From CAZVWV01 sp964631745 (lineage in GTDB: Bacteria > Bdellovibrionota_C > UBA2361 > JBGSMV01): DNA of 18,862 nucleotides. Where the stretch lies: contig CAZVWV010000074.1 in the NCBI GenBank assembly GCA_964631745.1, positions 1-18,862 of the forward strand, in the 5' to 3' direction. The notes below the pieces were generated by a model that had not been told where the DNA came from, did no database searches, and worked only from the letters and a program-made list of their open reading frames with translations. The translations under genes and the position numbers were made by a program. Shown piece after piece: positions 16,970 to 18,862 of this stretch. Within the stretch, counting starts at the first letter, position 1; each line of letters starts with the position of its first letter.

Positions 16970-17248
16970 TTAATCACCAACGGGCGGTACCGAACGCCAC
17001 GTGCAAGGCCATCTATCCGTTAATATACGGACAACCCAAAGAAGGCGCTATAGCTCTTAAGATTACCAAAGGATCTGAGTGATTCTGCCCAAGTACGGTC
17101 TTTGTATCCGTCTTATTCGATTCAGAGATAGCCTCAATAAATCCGAACTCTAAGCTTAATTAGCTTAAGCTTAGATGGCATAATTAGAGTGGTGCTACAT
17201 AAGGGGCACCGTCATATTCCCGCCCAGTCTGAATGATAGGATAAGCGT
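16970..17248. other. Gene-free stretch with an AT-rich inverted repeat
   Basis: No coding frame here has support. A perfect 10-bp inverted repeat with a 5-nt loop (CTAAGCTTAA at 17150-17159, TTAAGCTTAG at 17165-17174) lies about 75 bases upstream of the small ORF at 17249. It could be an operator or a stem-loop, but no bound factor can be named. Confidence 0.45.
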
Positions 17249-17335
17249 ATGAGAATGAAAGCAATGGCAAGGGCGGAGATCTCGCTCAGCGCGGTTCTGA
17301 GCGGAATGTCACTTACTGAGGAGGCAATCTATTGA
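17249..17335 (+). CDS. 28-residue small ORF, unknown function
   Basis: ATG with AGGATAA upstream at suitable spacing encodes 28 residues ending GMSLTEEAIY. The end resembles that of the minus-strand fragment at 17538 (RMSLTDEVIN). The nucleotide changes between the two ends keep the reading frame, which suggests both derive from a protein-coding 3' end. The piece may be a gene remnant rather than a working peptide. A 7-bp hairpin (CGCTCAG/CTGAGCG, near 17284-17303) lies within it. Confidence 0.35.
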   Translation: MRMKAMARAEISLSAVLSGMSLTEEAIY

Positions 17336-17336
17336 T
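17304..17336 (+). repeat. 33-bp inverted repeat, left copy (gene 3' end)
   Basis: This matches the reverse complement of 17537-17569 at 29 of 33 positions (core GAATGTCACTTACTGA). Differences fall mostly on tolerated codon changes (EEA/DEV). The two copies face each other across ~200 bp that contain the long palindrome. Confidence 0.7.
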
Positions 17337-17388
17337 GCTACTTAAAAAGTGGCTTTGTTTCTCTTCTCTACGTCAGTCGCAGAGGCAG

Positions 17389-17481
17389 TCCACAAATTCT
17401 TCGTGCTCTTCGCGCTCTTCGTGGTGAATATATTAAACAATTTAACCACGAAGAGCGCGAAGAGCACGAAGAATTTGTGGA
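17389..17481. repeat. Long perfect palindrome: 36-bp arms, 21-nt spacer
   Basis: The left arm (17389-17424) and right arm (17446-17481) are exact reverse complements. Each arm holds three tandem ~9-bp units of the CTTCGTGCT / CTTCGCGCT / CTTCGTGG kind. The spacer is AT-rich. From memory, CTTCGTG-type repeats recur between genes in several environmental phyla, so this is probably a dispersed palindromic element. It would form a very stable RNA hairpin or DNA cruciform. There is no adjacent T-tract to make it a classic terminator. Confidence 0.85.
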
Positions 17482-17536
17482 TGACCTCTAAGGTGTAGGC
17501 CGAGAATGCCGGGGACGGAAAGCTTCTGCTAACAAT

Positions 17537-17569
17537 ATCAATTGATTACCTCATCAGTAAGTGACATTC
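17537..17569 (-). repeat. 33-bp inverted repeat, right copy (gene 3' end)
   Basis: Reverse-complement partner of 17304-17336. On this strand it encodes the last residues of the fragment at 17538 (MSLTDEVIN). Confidence 0.7.
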
Positions 17570-17759
17570 GGTTCTGAGCGGATGCGCCGGAGGTCTTAAT
17601 TGCCCAATCGAACCGCCCCACTGCTGTCACAATGTGCTTTTTGGCTGCGGCGCGCTCTTCATTGGTCAATACCGAGGGCACTCTCTCGCTGACGAAATTT
17701 TCCGGCGTATTTTTAGGTAATTCTTGGGCGGGGTCGGCTGCTCGGTCTAGCCAACCCAA
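17538..17759 (-). pseudogene. Probable truncated hypothetical gene, C-terminal part
   Basis: An open frame of 73 codons starts at a TTG immediately after an in-frame TAG, with no ribosome site. The sequence looks protein-like: charged and helical (LTNEERAAAKKHIVTAVGRFDWAIK) with a short terminus RMSLTDEVIN. It shares this 3' end with the small ORF at 17249, facing it. I do not recognise the family. The absence of start signals suggests the 5' part is missing. A chance frame is the alternative. Confidence 0.35.
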
Positions 17760-17778
17760 CTATTGAATATTATTGTGG

Positions 17779-17793
17779 CTCTTCTTAGAAGAG
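17779..17793. promoter_or_regulatory. 15-bp dyad upstream of the ImmA-like gene
   Basis: CTCTTCT-T-AGAAGAG is a perfect dyad with near-symmetric GG/CC flanks, about 110 bases upstream of the ImmA-like start. Spacing is too tight for a good hairpin, so a repressor-binding site is a reasonable guess. A TTGACT at 17847-17852 could be a -35 box, but no clear -10 follows. Confidence 0.3.
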
Positions 17794-17902
17794 GCCGGTT
17801 AGAACCTACACTTTTCGCCTATATTTTCAGTCTGGGTATCTTAAATTTGACTTAACGACAAAGTTCTTTGAAACTAGCTCTCAACGTATTGGGAGTGAGA
17901 AA

Positions 17903-18430
17903 ATGCTAGCCACCAATCAATCAAGGTCACCGTTTCCTGTTCCTGAGCCCAGTAATTACTCAAGGGAAGTTATTGAAAGGGCGGCAGGTGCAGTGGCCGA
18001 AGCCATCGCACTGAAGCCAGGTGGGGACTTGCATGGTTTAGTTACCTCTCGTCTGGGAGGAGTGATTGAGCTCTTGACCATGGATAAATGGCGGCTGGCC
18101 CCGGAAAGTTTGATTGTGCGAGGTTTAAATGATTTCTTGATAAGGGTTGAAGCGATAGCGCCTACTGAACGAGCCAGATTTAATATCGCTCATGAACTTG
18201 GACATTACTTTCTTCATTCCGAGCAAGGTAAGAAACAGATCGCAGCTCAGCGCTATGAAGACTTAAACGATCTCGCTAATTCTGAAGCGAACTGGTTTGC
18301 GGCAGAGCTCTTGATGCCGCGTAAGTTGTTCTTACAACTAGCGGGAAAGGGGCTTTCTTTTCCGCAGTTGGCGAGTTTTTTTTGTGTGTCACAAACAGCA
18401 GCTGAGACGAGGCATAGATATTTAACCTAG
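17903..18430 (+). CDS. ImmA/IrrE-family zinc metallo-endopeptidase
   Basis: The product is 175 residues from an ATG preceded by GGGAGTGAG. It has the zinc site H97-E98-L-G-H101 (NIAHELGHYFLH) and the downstream EANWFAAELLMP block with Glu128 as probable third ligand, both diagnostic of the family. ImmA/IrrE proteases cleave repressors, classically of mobile elements or toxin-antitoxin and stress systems. They are often paired with or fused to an XRE-type HTH regulator. None is seen in the window: the upstream side holds only fragments and repeats, and the downstream side is gene-poor. It could act on a distant target or be left over from a mobile element. Confidence 0.9.
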   Translation: MLATNQSRSPFPVPEPSNYSREVIERAAGAVAEAIALKPGGDLHGLVTSRLGGVIELLTMDKWRLAPESLIVRGLNDFLIRVEAIAPTERARFNIAHELGHYFLHSEQGKKQIAAQRYEDLNDLANSEANWFAAELLMPRKLFLQLAGKGLSFPQLASFFCVSQTAAETRHRYLT

Positions 18431-18862
18431 GGGCCTGGTATAAGCCTCGCCAAAGAAGTCCCGTGCCGATTTGCGATTTAACCAAGTAATCGAATAGGGC
18501 CCCCCAACGAAAGGAATATTCCAGCGCCAAGTAGTTGAAGACGCGAGCATAAAAATTTTTGGTTACCAAAGTGGCAGCAAAATCCCTCGCCCGAAAATTG
18601 GCCCGGCCGCTGGGTGGCCACCCAACAATGCGGCTGTCTACCCAAATTGCTCACGCTTCATGCCGGTACGGCCCGCGGTATAGGGGGGTTTTCCTGACTG
18701 GAACGCGTAGAAGCACCTCTCCACTCCCAAAACTTAAAGTGCTTTAAACTTAATGCTGACTTAAAAACGCTAACTCTATAAATTCATTGCAGCTATAAGA
18801 TTTCCTAGTAGCTGCTCAAAAACCCCGGGTAAATTACAAACGCGGCGCAGAGTAGGGATATT
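18431..18862. other. Terminal stretch without a supported gene
   Basis: Only short frames lacking start signals occur here. A perfect 14-bp palindrome (TGGGTGGCCACCCA) is at 18611-18624. A minus-strand frame of ~45 codons (about 18424-18560) reads protein-like (PYSITWLNRKSARDFFGEAY) but has no ribosome site and overlaps the ImmA 3' end; it may be a fragment. The stretch also holds repeat copy 2 (18752-18805). Confidence 0.4.
18752..18805 (+). repeat. 54-bp imperfect repeat, copy 2
   Basis: Direct-orientation partner of 8719-8772: 42 of 54 positions identical without gaps, including AAAAACGCTAAC and TATAAGATTTCCT. The frame NADLKTLTL-stop mirrors NAITKTLTV-stop in copy 1. Confidence 0.6.

Noticed and set aside
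17389..17481. CRISPR array from repeated CTTCGTG units
   Set aside because: Units are contiguous ~9-bp repeats in one palindrome with no spacers and no cas genes.
18276..18569. Minus-strand 97-codon frame
   Set aside because: It overlaps the 3' part of the well-supported ImmA-like gene and has no ribosome site; only a short part outside the gene reads protein-like.

Overview
The window reads as accessory DNA from an unidentified, probably Gram-negative environmental bacterium, likely a metagenomic or draft contig. It has moderate GC, TTG/GTG starts alongside ATG, and a very large exported RHS/SpvB-type protein. It also carries a patchwork of surface-glycan or natural-product decoration genes and several non-coding repeats. 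Nothing in the sequence fixes the taxon: there is no rRNA, tRNA or housekeeping gene.

Layout. (1) Positions 1-515 hold no convincing gene but contain short inverted and direct repeats that look like the end of an insertion element. (2) Positions 516-8153 (minus strand) encode a ~2545-residue exported protein. Its order is signal peptide, acidic linker, SpvB-like start, six FG-GAP/VCBS-like calcium loops, RHS/YD repeats with an internal dockerin-like EF-hand pair, a canonical RHS core ending at DPTGH, and a ~290-residue variable C-terminal tail. The tail has a His-Gly plus Asp-Leu-Ser-Cys pattern resembling the dyad of caspase-fold (clan CD) peptidases and ends in a glycine-zipper-like hydrophobic segment. 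No immunity gene is visible downstream. (3) Positions 8154-8920 form a gene-poor gap with a 10-G tract, small ORFs, hairpins and one copy of a 54-bp repeat.

(4) Positions 8921-16969 are a decoration cluster: a CmcI-like protein (+); then, on the minus strand, a radical SAM/SPASM protein, an extended SDR sugar epimerase/reductase and a GT4 glycosyltransferase. A GT2-type glycosyltransferase (+) follows, then a minus-strand pair made of an FkbM methyltransferase and a zinc-finger class I methyltransferase. A plausible joint role is synthesis and methylation or other tailoring of a sugar on a surface polysaccharide, glycoprotein or small molecule. The substrate cannot be read from sequence. A 127-bp nested inverted repeat fills the convergent gap after the CmcI-like gene, and a 48-nt imperfect hairpin lies upstream of the radical SAM operon.

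(5) Positions 16970-17902 are repeat-rich: a perfect ~35-bp-arm palindrome flanked by two inverted copies of the same gene 3' end, plus dyads. (6) Positions 17903-18430 encode a stand-alone ImmA/IrrE-type metallopeptidase. The last ~430 bases hold no clear gene but contain a second copy of the 54-bp repeat seen at 8719, so the two copies bracket the ~10-kb decoration/ImmA block.
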